Source: Clostridium aminobutyricum (lineage in GTDB: Bacteria; Bacillota; Clostridia; Peptostreptococcales; Anaerovoracaceae). From it: DNA of 64,000 bases. This document shows, piece after piece, positions 41,880 through 50,358 of the stretch. Position numbers and translations under genes: made by a program. The notes under the pieces were generated by a model, which saw only the letters and a list, made by a program, of their open reading frames with translations, ran no database searches and was not told the origin of the DNA. Location of the stretch: NCBI RefSeq assembly GCF_017255415.1, contig NZ_JAFJZZ010000002.1, positions 310,001-374,000 of the forward strand, given 5' to 3'. Every line of letters begins with the position of its first letter. Positions within the stretch are counted from its first letter, which is position 1.

Positions 41880-43013
41880 TTATTGATTACATTCTGCCAA
41901 AAATACTTCGGTCATATCGCATTGGATAGGAAACCCTAATCCTTTCAAGGTTTTGGTCATGGCATCCATCACTTCTACCAAGTTTTCCGGATACGCATTT
42001 TCCCCCATATGCCCGATTCGAATGACTTTTCCGGCAAGGATATCAAAGCATCCGGCGATCATCACTTGATACGTTTCTTTCATTACATCCAGGATTTGTT
42101 TATCGGTATAACCTTCAGGCACTTGAATAACCGTAACGGTGTTGGCATACCCTTCCTTCAGATACAGCTGAAGACCCGCTGCCAGAACGGCTTTTCTTGT
42201 AGCTCTGGCCACTTTTTCGTGTCTGCTTAAAATCTCTTTGTCTTGAATCACATTGTCAATGGCTGCCCTCAATCCGTAGATATCACTGATCGGCATGGTG
42301 TATGGGAACCATTTTTCTGCATAATAATTTTTGAAGGTTAAAATATTTGCATAGAATGCCGCAATCGGAGTTTTTCGGTTTTCCATAGCAGCTATCGCTT
42401 TCTCACTCACCCATAGCATGGTCAATCCCGGAGGCGCAGACAGTGCTTTTTGAGAGCCGCCGCATAGAATATCGATTTTACTTTCATCCACATTGACAAC
42501 TTCACCGAACATCGCCGCCACAGAATCCACCACGGTTAGGATGTTGTATTCCGCAAGTAAATTGCAGATAGCATGGATATCATTTAAAACCCCGCTCGGT
42601 GTATCACAATGCACGACAGTCGCATACTTAAAATCTGAATCTTTTTCCAGAAAGCTTCTCAGTTCTTCCGCATCCACAGGCTGCTGATAGTCGGATACAA
42701 AGGAAACCGCTTTGCCTCCGTACATCGTTACAAAATCAGCAAAACCTCTTCCGAAAATCCCATTGTCTATTACCAATACACGGTCATTCGGCTCGGTTAA
42801 TGAGGCACAAGCTGCTTCCAATCCCAAAATTCCTTCCCCTCCTAAGATGTAGACTTCATTTTTCGTATGCATCAGCTGCGCCAAAAGGTCACAGGTTTCT
42901 TTATAAAACTCACAAAATGCAGGATCTATGTCGGGATTGGTGCACTCCAAACTTCTTGCTAAACGAACATTCTCTTTTACCCTTGTCGGGCCCGGTGTCA
43001 TGATCTTATACAT
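41880..43013 (-). CDS. Class V aminotransferase (alanine-glyoxylate/serine-pyruvate type)
   Basis: 377 residues. The N-terminal MTPGPTRVKENVR is typical of this family, the PLP lysine lies in CGGSQKALSAPPGLTMLW, and VVDSVAAMFGE carries the cofactor-binding Asp. The family covers alanine-glyoxylate, serine-glyoxylate and 2-aminoethylphosphonate-type transaminases; the amino donor cannot be read off. It follows the ECF S-component gene by 18 bases and is probably co-transcribed with it, which may mean the S-component brings in the cofactor (vitamin B6) or the substrate; that is inference. Confidence 0.82.
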   Translation of the reverse strand: MYKIMTPGPTRVKENVRLARSLECTNPDIDPAFCEFYKETCDLLAQLMHTKNEVYILGGEGILGLEAACASLTEPNDRVLVIDNGIFGRGFADFVTMYGGKAVSFVSDYQQPVDAEELRSFLEKDSDFKYATVVHCDTPSGVLNDIHAICNLLAEYNILTVVDSVAAMFGEVVNVDESKIDILCGGSQKALSAPPGLTMLWVSEKAIAAMENRKTPIAAFYANILTFKNYYAEKWFPYTMPISDIYGLRAAIDNVIQDKEILSRHEKVARATRKAVLAAGLQLYLKEGYANTVTVIQVPEGYTDKQILDVMKETYQVMIAGCFDILAGKVIRIGHMGENAYPENLVEVMDAMTKTLKGLGFPIQCDMTEVFLAECNQ

Positions 43014-43031
43014 TACTCCGCACTCCTTTTT

Positions 43032-43559
43032 CTATATTTTAGCCAACTTTTTAAGCCGCTCCGCAATCGGCAATACAATAATAGCGGCAATCACGACCTG
43101 CATCACATTGCCCGGTATAGAACCGAACGGAGCAACCCAATTGCCGTATAAAATCACTTCTGTAAAATAATAGCCGACAATTTTTATGATAAGCGCAGCA
43201 ATAATAGCGATTGTATTGACAACAATCGGTTTCCAAGGAACTTTTTCCGTGATTAATCCGACTAGGAAGCCCATTGTTCCTACTATAACGAACGTAAACG
43301 GTGCCCACGCGGTCCATCCGGAAATCACATCGAACATGCCCATTCCAAACGCTCCTGCGATGGCTCCTGTCTTTTTTCCATAGACCATTGCAGCGATAAA
43401 CAGCGGTACATTCCCCAGATGGATAAGACCGCCATTGCCCATAAACGGCAGCCTTATATTAATAAACATGGTAGCCGCCAGGGTTAACGCGATAAATAGT
43501 GCATTGATGACCAACATTTTCGTTGCATTTCTTGAAACTTCTGCAGTATTTGTACTCAT
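43032..43559 (-). CDS. ECF transporter S-component, substrate unknown
   Basis: About 175 residues with six helices. The N-terminal MLVINALFIALTLAATMF and the pattern LPFMGNGGLIHLGNVPLFIA then KTGAIAGAFGMGMFD are those of ECF-type vitamin/precursor-binding S-components (PF12822/DUF-type). The shared energising module (EcfA/EcfT) is not in the window. The ATG at 43559 has AAAGGAG 9 bases upstream; the frame extends 5 prime without a site. No riboswitch precedes it. Pairing with a PLP enzyme hints at pyridoxine, weakly. Confidence 0.78.
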   Translation of the reverse strand: MSTNTAEVSRNATKMLVINALFIALTLAATMFINIRLPFMGNGGLIHLGNVPLFIAAMVYGKKTGAIAGAFGMGMFDVISGWTAWAPFTFVIVGTMGFLVGLITEKVPWKPIVVNTIAIIAALIIKIVGYYFTEVILYGNWVAPFGSIPGNVMQVVIAAIIVLPIAERLKKLAKI

Positions 43560-43719
43560 AATTTCGTTCTCCTTTTGTTGTAATAGTTTACCTGTTTTTC
43601 CATTATACAAAATAACTGATTATATTAAAATACTCAATTCTATTTATTTTAATATATACAATACTGCTTTTTATCTATGATATGAGAGCCTTTTACTATT
43701 CTGTAATACAAATAAATAA

Positions 43720-43756
43720 AAAAAACAGAGTACACCTTTGTACTCCATTTTTGTTT
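43720..43756. terminator. Hairpin with A and T tracts (bidirectional terminator)
   Basis: GAGTACA with TGTACTC (43728-43745) around a 4-base loop, flanked by an A run on the left and ATTTTTGTTTT on the right. It could end transcripts reading through from the D-serine dehydratase gene. Confidence 0.6.
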
Positions 43757-43834
43757 TGATTTCTTAGTGTCAAATTCACGGACCCATGATACAATATTAG
43801 TAGATGACAGACTTTAGAGAAAGGAATTTATTTC

Positions 43835-44092
43835 ATGCTATACAATTATAAACCCCGCGGTGTATGTGCCCAAAATCTATCCTTTGAAATTGAAGACGAC
43901 AAAGTTAAAAATGTTGAATTCTATGGCGGCTGCAACGGAAACCTAAAAGGCATTGCCTGTCTTATCGAGGATATGCCCGTGGATCAAGTTATAAAAAAAC
44001 TGGAAGGTCTTCACTGCGGTCATAAATCTACATCATGTCCGGATCAATTGGCCAAAGCTTTATTAGAAGCTATCGAAGAAAAGTCGAAGTAG
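43835..44092 (+). CDS. TSCPD-domain protein (TIGR03905 type)
   Basis: 85 residues with five conserved cysteines: GVCAQNLSFEI, FYGGCNGNLKGIACLI and LHCGHKSTSCPDQL. The TSCPD domain is also found at the end of some class II ribonucleotide reductases and may bind a metal. The function of the free-standing form is unknown. AAAGGA precedes the ATG. Its last 23 bases overlap the end of the convergent D-serine dehydratase gene. Confidence 0.8.
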   Translation: MLYNYKPRGVCAQNLSFEIEDDKVKNVEFYGGCNGNLKGIACLIEDMPVDQVIKKLEGLHCGHKSTSCPDQLAKALLEAIEEKSK

Positions 44093-45398
44093 CTTTATCA
44101 TAGTATTGCTGCATTTCTTCGCTCGGAACCATACTACCACCGGTCGCCCACAAAATATGGGTGGCCTTTTTTATTTTGCTTTCCAAGTGATACATCTTCA
44201 AATATTCTTTATGTTGAAGAACTCTTGCAACCGTGTCAAACGTCGCGCAGGCCGACGGCTCAATCCATATATTTTCCGAATCTGCCAGTGCTTTCAGGTA
44301 ACGGAATAACTTATGATCGTCTATCGTCGATATACCATCAATGAGCATCTCTAAGGTTTTCCCCACTAATCTGGAAGGTCTGCCTACTGCCAGCCCGTCT
44401 GCTGCCGTTTTGCCGTCGAGGCCGATATCCTCTACGGAGATTTCGTCGTGCAAGCCCGTTATCATGCCCAGTGCCATGCAAGGTGCGTGAGTTGGTTCAG
44501 CAAAAAAGCAATGCGCATGCTCGCCGAATATTTTCTTAATCCCATAGGTCACTCCCCCCGGTGCACCGCCGACTCCGCAAGGAATATAGATCAATAGCGG
44601 ATGGTCTTCATCCACGGTTACCCTTTGCTCGATTAACTGAGCGGCCAGCCGTTTTCCTGCCGTAGCATACCCCAGAAATAAATCCAAAGACCCTTCGTCG
44701 TCCACAAAGTGGCAGGTTGGATTTCCTTCCGCGGCTTTCCGCCCTTCCGACACTGCTTTCTGATAACTATCTTGATATTCGATTACAGTCGCGCCTTTTT
44801 CACGCAATAACTCCTTTTTCCACTGTCTTGCGTCAGAGGACATATGGACGGTCACATCAAACCCTAATTGAGCACTCATGATACCGATGGATAGTCCTAA
44901 ATTACCCGTAGAGCCTACTGCTACACTGTATTTTCCAAACATCGCTTTAAAGTGATCCTCTGCAAAGACTTCATAGTTGTCCTCTAACGAAATTTTACCT
45001 TCATGCATCGCCACCTCTTCGGCAAATTTTAAAACTTCATGAATACCGCCTCGGGCTTTTATGGAGCCTGATACGGGCAAATGACTATCACATTTTAACA
45101 GGAGCCTGCCGGTATGCTCCACGCCGAGCATCTGTGATAATGCTTTCTGCATAGTGGGAATATCCCGCAGCGGAGATTCAATAATTCCGCCGCTTTTTTC
45201 TGTTTCGGGGAATACTTTTCTGATATAAGGCGCAAAACGCTGAAGCCGTGCTTCCGCTAAATCAATATCCTCTTGGGTAATCTGTTTTGAAAAACAATTT
45301 TCTTTGCCCTTGGGATTTATCCAAAAAATTTCTCGGCCTTGCGCCATGGCGTTTACGGTTTCGCCGAACCTTTTTAAATTTTCTACTTTTCTTGACAT
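44070..45398 (-). CDS. dsdA: D-serine ammonia-lyase (D-serine dehydratase)
   Basis: 442 residues, a fold-type II PLP enzyme with the DsdA layout. The PLP lysine lies in PVSGSIKARGGIHEVL, the phosphate loop is CGVGGAPGG, and VGSTGNLGLSIG is the substrate loop. It converts D-serine to pyruvate and ammonia. The ATG at 45398 is preferred because GGGAGG lies 5 bases upstream. It is transcribed alone, divergently from the CDF transporter. D-serine breakdown fits the amino-acid-fermenting theme. Confidence 0.9.
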   Translation of the reverse strand: MSRKVENLKRFGETVNAMAQGREIFWINPKGKENCFSKQITQEDIDLAEARLQRFAPYIRKVFPETEKSGGIIESPLRDIPTMQKALSQMLGVEHTGRLLLKCDSHLPVSGSIKARGGIHEVLKFAEEVAMHEGKISLEDNYEVFAEDHFKAMFGKYSVAVGSTGNLGLSIGIMSAQLGFDVTVHMSSDARQWKKELLREKGATVIEYQDSYQKAVSEGRKAAEGNPTCHFVDDEGSLDLFLGYATAGKRLAAQLIEQRVTVDEDHPLLIYIPCGVGGAPGGVTYGIKKIFGEHAHCFFAEPTHAPCMALGMITGLHDEISVEDIGLDGKTAADGLAVGRPSRLVGKTLEMLIDGISTIDDHKLFRYLKALADSENIWIEPSACATFDTVARVLQHKEYLKMYHLESKIKKATHILWATGGSMVPSEEMQQYYDKATSTFLR

Positions 45399-45464
45399 TG
45401 CATCCTCCCAATATTTAGCATACAATTAAAGATAGTATATCATAAAACCAGTAAGGAGAGTACG

Positions 45465-46631
45465 ATGACTCATTTTCTGATTCGAACCTTTATTAAAGAT
45501 TATAAGAATACTCAGAACCCGGACGTCCGAAAAAAATACGGGCAACTGGCCGGGGTAGTTGGTATTATATCTAATCTGCTCTTATGCAGTACAAAAATTG
45601 TCATTGGTATAATCATTCACAGTATTGCCATCATTGCGGACGGCATTAACAACCTCGCAGACGCGGCTTCCTCCATTATTACGCTGATCGGATTCAAAAT
45701 GGCGGCAAAACCGGAGGATAAAGAACATCCATACGGCCATGCACGAATCGAATATTTATCAGGGCTCTTGATCTCCATCATTATTATCTTTATCGGGTTT
45801 CAACTCCTTAAAACTTCTTTTGAAAAGGTATTGCATCCCGAGGTGTTGGAATTCAACCTCACGTCTATCTTAATTCTGGTATTTGCAATCGCTATAAAAG
45901 TATGGCAAGCTGCATTCAATATATCAGCAGGCAAGAAAATCAACTCTATTGCACTTATTGCAACCGGAACGGACAGCAGAAATGATGTAATTGCAACCAC
46001 TGCAGTTCTTGCCGGCATCCTTATTGGAAAGGCCACCAACTTGCATTTGGACGGCATAATGGGATGTGGGGTCGCTTTATTTATCATCTGGTCCGGTATC
46101 AAACTGATTCAGGAAACCGCCAGTCCTTTACTTGGAGAAGCACCTGATCCAGCGTTAGTTGAAGCTATTTTCGAGGGCGTAAAAAGCAGGGAAGGCGTTC
46201 TCGGCATTCATGATCTCGTCGTGCACAGCTACGGCCCGGGGCGTACCTTTGCCTCCATTCATATTGAGGTGGATGCAGACGGCGATTTGATGGAAATCCA
46301 CGATATGATTGACAACATCGAAAAGGAGCTTAGTGACGCCCTTCATATACATTTAGTCGCTCATATGGATCCCGTCAAAACCAATGACCCGATCATTGCA
46401 GAACTTCACACGGTTATAGAGGCAGCACTCGATTCGTTAGACGGGGTCATAGGAATGCATGATTTAAGAGTTATTCCGGGAACTACCCACACCAATATTA
46501 TCTTTGACGCCGTGATTTCTTCGGAATGCAAAATAGAAGAATCGGAAATCAAAGGGATTGTTAACCGAAGAATTAAGGAGATCAATCAGACTTACTTTGC
46601 CATTATTACGTTTGACAAGGCGTATTCCTAA
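45465..46631 (+). CDS. Cation diffusion facilitator (CDF) family metal exporter
   Basis: 388 residues. The first 215 form the six-helix transport domain with the zinc-type site residues in ADGINNLADAASS and TGTDSRNDVIATTAV, and HPYGHARIEYLSGL between. The C-terminal cytosolic region is longer than usual (about 170 residues) and appears to hold two ZT-dimer-like modules, FASIHIEVDADGDLMEIHDM and a second around GVIGMHDLRVIPGTTHTNII. It exports Zn, Fe or Mn in exchange for protons; the metal cannot be told. AAGGAGAG precedes the ATG. Confidence 0.88.
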   Translation: MTHFLIRTFIKDYKNTQNPDVRKKYGQLAGVVGIISNLLLCSTKIVIGIIIHSIAIIADGINNLADAASSIITLIGFKMAAKPEDKEHPYGHARIEYLSGLLISIIIIFIGFQLLKTSFEKVLHPEVLEFNLTSILILVFAIAIKVWQAAFNISAGKKINSIALIATGTDSRNDVIATTAVLAGILIGKATNLHLDGIMGCGVALFIIWSGIKLIQETASPLLGEAPDPALVEAIFEGVKSREGVLGIHDLVVHSYGPGRTFASIHIEVDADGDLMEIHDMIDNIEKELSDALHIHLVAHMDPVKTNDPIIAELHTVIEAALDSLDGVIGMHDLRVIPGTTHTNIIFDAVISSECKIEESEIKGIVNRRIKEINQTYFAIITFDKAYS

Positions 46632-46696
46632 TCAGGTGAGTACCCATTTTCATAGTAAAAGTGTATCGCAAAGGTCCATTTAACAAAGAAAAAGAA

Positions 46697-46746
46697 CAAA
46701 AAGGATGCCCGAAGAAAAGTGTTTTGCTTCGCCAGGCATCCTTTTT
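46697..46746. terminator. Bidirectional terminator between CDF and acetolactate synthase genes
   Basis: AAAAAGGATGCC pairs with GGCATCCTTTTT around a loop that itself can fold, giving A and T tracts on both strands between convergent genes. Confidence 0.85.
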
Positions 46747-46767
46747 CTAATTAGAAGGTAAACTCTG

Positions 46768-48423
46768 TTACTCGATTTCTTTTTCACCTAATTCTCTTAA
46801 GTGGTTCGTTAATCTTACATTCTCTTCATAATCCACCGGACAGTCGATGATGCAAGGCACATCTTGCGCAAAGGCGTCTATCAGTGTTGGAATCAAGTCC
46901 TCTGCGGACTCGATTCGATATCCTTTTGCACCGAAGCTTTCCGCATACTTTACAAAATCCGGGTTTCCGAAATCCACATAGCAGCTCTTATTATAGGTAT
47001 CCATCTGTTTCCATTTAATCAGTCCATAACTGCCATCGTTAAAGATAAGGGTAACAAAAGGAGTTCCGATTCGAATTGCCGTTTCAATTTCCTGTGAGTT
47101 CATCATAAAACCGCCGTCTCCTGTTATCGCCAGCACTTTCTTGCTTGGATTAATCAGTTTTGCGGCAACAGCACCCGGAACCGCGATACCCATCGTCGCA
47201 AATCCGTTGGAAATAATACAAGTATTCGGTTTCTGACAAAGATAATGCCGCGCAATCCACATTTTATGGGCGCCCACATCAGAGATAACAATATCGTCTT
47301 GATCGAGAACCTTACGGACATCCAGCAAAATTTTCTGCGGCTTCATCGGAAAACTGCAATCGTCTTTATAGGAATTGTATTCCTCCACCATAGCGGCTTT
47401 TACCCTGAGCGCATATTCCGGTTCGTTATTACGATGTACCCGCCTCCTGATTTGGTTCAGTGAATTGACGATGTCCCCTACGACTTCAACCTCCGGCTGA
47501 TAATATTTATTGATATGGGAAGGGCTTGAATCTACGTGTATAATTCGGTGCTTTCCCTCTTTATTCCACTTGGTTGGTGAATACTCCACGATATCGTAGC
47601 CAACTGCTATTACTAAATCGGATTTTTCTAATACTTTATTTGCATAATCTTTCTGCGGAATGCCGATAGTCCACATCGAATACTTATTTTCATAAGAAAT
47701 GATTCCCTTTGCCATCATGGTATTTAATACCGGTATCTTTAGGGCCTCTGCAAATTTTGTCAGCGCATCATTGCATTTGCCTCTTACTGCACCGCTTCCT
47801 ACTAAAATGACCGGGGCTTTTGCCGAAAAAATTGCGCCTGCAGCATCTTCAATATTCTCAATATCTGCCAATTCAGGAGACGGATGCTTTTTTTCAAGGG
47901 GCTTTTCTTCCCCTACCGGCATAGAGGCAATATTAACCGGCAGATCAATATGGCAGGCTCCCGGTTTATCACTCTCCGCATATTTAAATGCGATTCGCAC
48001 GATTTCATTTACCGTATCCGGCCGTACAATCTGTTTGCTCCTCTTGGTAATCGGTTCAAATAATTTGCACAAGTCCAAGGACTGATGAGAAGTGATATGC
48101 ATTCGCTCCGTTCCTACCTGACCTGTTATTGCTACTAACGGTGCCCCGTCTTCATGTGCATCGGCGACTCCCGTAACAAGGTTGGTTGCCCCCGGTCCAA
48201 GCGTTGACAGGCAAACGCCGGCTTTTCCTGTCAGTCTTCCATAAACATCGGCCATGAAAGATGCTCCCTGTTCATGTCTTGTCGTAATGAATTTAATGGA
48301 GGATTCGTAAAGTGCGTTCATCAATTCGAGATTTTCTTCGCCGGGAATCCCAAAAATATATTCGACACCCTCTTTTTCCAAGCATTTTACTAACATCTCA
48401 GCCGTATTTAATTGGTTTGCCAT
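46768..48423 (-). CDS. Acetolactate synthase-like TPP enzyme (catabolic AlsS type)
   Basis: 551 residues with the three TPP-enzyme domains: PYR domain (YIFGIPGEENLELMNALYES, TRHEQGASFMADVYGRLTGK), central domain, and PP domain with TPP/Mg motif AITGDGGFMMNSQEIETAIR and FNDGSYGLIKWKQ. It resembles the catabolic, FAD-independent AlsS-type large subunit, as no small regulatory subunit gene is adjacent. The reaction would be two pyruvate to acetolactate plus CO2. No alsD (acetolactate decarboxylase) is seen nearby. Other 2-oxo acid condensations are possible. Confidence 0.85.
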   Translation of the reverse strand: MANQLNTAEMLVKCLEKEGVEYIFGIPGEENLELMNALYESSIKFITTRHEQGASFMADVYGRLTGKAGVCLSTLGPGATNLVTGVADAHEDGAPLVAITGQVGTERMHITSHQSLDLCKLFEPITKRSKQIVRPDTVNEIVRIAFKYAESDKPGACHIDLPVNIASMPVGEEKPLEKKHPSPELADIENIEDAAGAIFSAKAPVILVGSGAVRGKCNDALTKFAEALKIPVLNTMMAKGIISYENKYSMWTIGIPQKDYANKVLEKSDLVIAVGYDIVEYSPTKWNKEGKHRIIHVDSSPSHINKYYQPEVEVVGDIVNSLNQIRRRVHRNNEPEYALRVKAAMVEEYNSYKDDCSFPMKPQKILLDVRKVLDQDDIVISDVGAHKMWIARHYLCQKPNTCIISNGFATMGIAVPGAVAAKLINPSKKVLAITGDGGFMMNSQEIETAIRIGTPFVTLIFNDGSYGLIKWKQMDTYNKSCYVDFGNPDFVKYAESFGAKGYRIESAEDLIPTLIDAFAQDVPCIIDCPVDYEENVRLTNHLRELGEKEIE

Positions 48424-48661
48424 GTAGATTCTCCTTACTATTTATTGAATTCCTTCCTGATCATTTCACAGCGGACATGGCTGTCTGCTTCACCAGTAAT
48501 TTTATAAATATTTCGCCGATAGCCAAAGTCCTATTCTCTATTCGGCAAAAATGTATTAAAATAAAAAATCGTATACATTCTGTGCTTATATTTCCATTTT
48601 ATCACGCTATAGGAAAATTTCAACGCCTTTTTCCTGCTATGCAATTTAAATACAATCGGGG

Positions 48662-48934
48662 TTATTCTTGCTCTCTTTTACTGTTAATCAGGTCCCATTT
48701 TTTCTTTCTGGTTAACCTTTTAATGGCGCATTCTCTCTTCAAGGCTTCCGATTTCGTCTCAAATTCTTCGCTGTAGACCAAGTCTACAGGTCTTCTTCCC
48801 CGTGTATATTTTGCTGCACTTCCACCGTTTTCTCCATTGTGTGTTTTAAGGCGTTCTTCCAAGTCGGTCGTCCATCCTGTATAGAGTGACTGATCCCTGC
48901 ATTGAACAATATATACAAAGTTTTTTCTTTCCAT
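48662..48934 (-). CDS. GIY-YIG domain protein (UPF0213/YhbQ type)
   Basis: 90 residues. The opening FVYIVQCRDQSLYTGWTTDL contains the YIV-to-YTG version of the GIY-YIG motif, followed by catalytic-type Arg in LEERLKTHNGENGGSAAKYT and YSEEFETKSEALKRECAIK. These stand-alone small nucleases are widespread in Firmicutes; some act in DNA repair. It is a single gene with no partner. Confidence 0.88.
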   Translation of the reverse strand: MERKNFVYIVQCRDQSLYTGWTTDLEERLKTHNGENGGSAAKYTRGRRPVDLVYSEEFETKSEALKRECAIKRLTRKKKWDLINSKREQE

Positions 48935-49113
48935 AAGTACCCTGCCATCTTTTTATTGTTTCCTATAGGATATACTTATACCCTATATATTTTGATTCAT
49001 TCTCTAGTTTTGCCACTTTTTTGCCGGTGATCCACTGAAATGATCTACCATTTTTCCTCTTCAGTATTGTAGATTATCATATAGGAATTGCTTTTTCTTG
49101 GCAAGCTCCGTCA

Positions 49114-49149
49114 AGCAAAAAGAATGCCTTTTCAGACATTCTTTTTGCT
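49114..49149. terminator. Strong bidirectional hairpin terminator after the ornithine operon region
   Basis: A 13-bp perfect stem (49114-49126 with 49137-49149) with five-base A and T runs inside it. A second hairpin, CACTTG..TCCG with CGGA..CAAGTG (about 49161-49197), lies closer to the orr stop and may also contribute to ending the ornithine operon. The rest of 48935-49227 holds nothing recognised. Confidence 0.75.
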
Positions 49150-49227
49150 TTGATGTTTTGATGATTAAGTAGTTCACTTGGTCCGCCATTTTTAACGGAC
49201 GACAAGTGTAGGAGTAATGAGGTAATA

Positions 49228-50316
49228 TTATGTCAAATAGTGCTTTTCCACATATGGGCTGGTAGCGAGTTTGAGCATGCCACCATATCCTATTTCGAAA
49301 CGAACGATATCGCCGACTTTATAAGTAGTATTTGAATTGGTTACATCCACTATCAGATGATCCGAACTTGCTCCTAATATCTCCATTTTCTTGTCAAGAG
49401 ATACCATGCTGTCCGTATCTGTGTCCTGTTTGCCAATTGCTATAATGGCTCTTTTTATGATGCCTCTGTCTTCATAATAGGGTTTCTGTCCAAAAGCGTC
49501 CACACCAACTTCCCCAATCGGAAGAGAAGGCTTTTGCTGAAGCTCAATAATCTGTGCTTCCAGAACGATGGCATCTCCTGTCGTCCCCGGCAGTTTTTGC
49601 CCGTAAGCCGTGTCATTTCCCAGAAGAAAAGCCTCTCCTAATCTCAGATTATTAATTCCCTTTGGCAATTCGCCTTTTTCGATTAAATATATCGAGCTGG
49701 AATTTCCTCCGGATATCATGTTTAAACGAATATCATATTTCTGCTCAATTTCTGAGGCCAATCCGGTCAGGATGGATAAGTTCTCCTTTTTCGGTATGAT
49801 AGCTCCATAGCACGTCAAATTAGCCCCTAGACCATACAGCTCGATATGCTCCATCTTCATGATCTCATCCATGGTACTGCATATCAGCTCATGATTCTCA
49901 AAGAAAATCCCTTCCCGCAAATCGCCAAGGTCTATCATCAATACGATCTTATGGCGCTTTCCTTGTTTGGCCGCTTCTTCGTTTAACAGGCGAATGGTAC
50001 TGATTTCTGAATTAAAACTGATATCCGCATAGGTTACCACTTTTTCTATTTCTGAAGGCATCGGCAGTCTCAGTAAAACTGTCTTTTTCCCCTGCTCTCT
50101 TACAAAATCCGCATAAGACTCCAAGTTTTTTACTCTGGAGTCCGCCATATACCGAACAGTCGGATGCCCTGCTACAAGCTTCACCATTTCTTTATCTGCA
50201 CAAAGCCCCTTTGTCACAATCATTAATGAACAATTTCCTTGATCTGTAGTTATTTTTGCTACAGCCTCCAGGTTGTTTTTCAGCTTTTTTAAATCAATGA
50301 CTAATTTCGGATACAT
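49228..50316 (-). CDS. orr: Ornithine racemase (alanine racemase-like, PLP)
   Basis: 362 residues with a fold-type III barrel and C-terminal beta domain. The PLP lysine lies in LMIVTKGLCADKEMV near the N-terminus (about Lys36), and phosphate-contact motifs read MISGGNSSSIYLI and LRLGEAFLLGNDT. In the ornithine operon it makes D-ornithine from L-ornithine for the 4,5-aminomutase. It is the last gene of the seven-gene operon, 42 bases after the GlmL-like gene. High sequence match to the known C. sticklandii Orr pattern by eye; context is decisive. Confidence 0.92.
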   Translation of the reverse strand: MYPKLVIDLKKLKNNLEAVAKITTDQGNCSLMIVTKGLCADKEMVKLVAGHPTVRYMADSRVKNLESYADFVREQGKKTVLLRLPMPSEIEKVVTYADISFNSEISTIRLLNEEAAKQGKRHKIVLMIDLGDLREGIFFENHELICSTMDEIMKMEHIELYGLGANLTCYGAIIPKKENLSILTGLASEIEQKYDIRLNMISGGNSSSIYLIEKGELPKGINNLRLGEAFLLGNDTAYGQKLPGTTGDAIVLEAQIIELQQKPSLPIGEVGVDAFGQKPYYEDRGIIKRAIIAIGKQDTDTDSMVSLDKKMEILGASSDHLIVDVTNSNTTYKVGDIVRFEIGYGGMLKLATSPYVEKHYLT

Positions 50317-50358
50317 TTTTACTCTCCTTTTTTATTATATAGAGTTTGATTAGCAATC

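Noticed and set aside
43560-43700. Riboswitch upstream of the ECF S-component gene
   Set aside because: The leader is short and AT-rich; I found no preQ1, TPP, FMN or folate aptamer core in it.
46768-48423. Biosynthetic acetolactate synthase of branched-chain amino acid synthesis
   Set aside because: No small subunit gene or other ilv/leu gene is adjacent, so a catabolic or other TPP-dependent role is more likely, though not proven.
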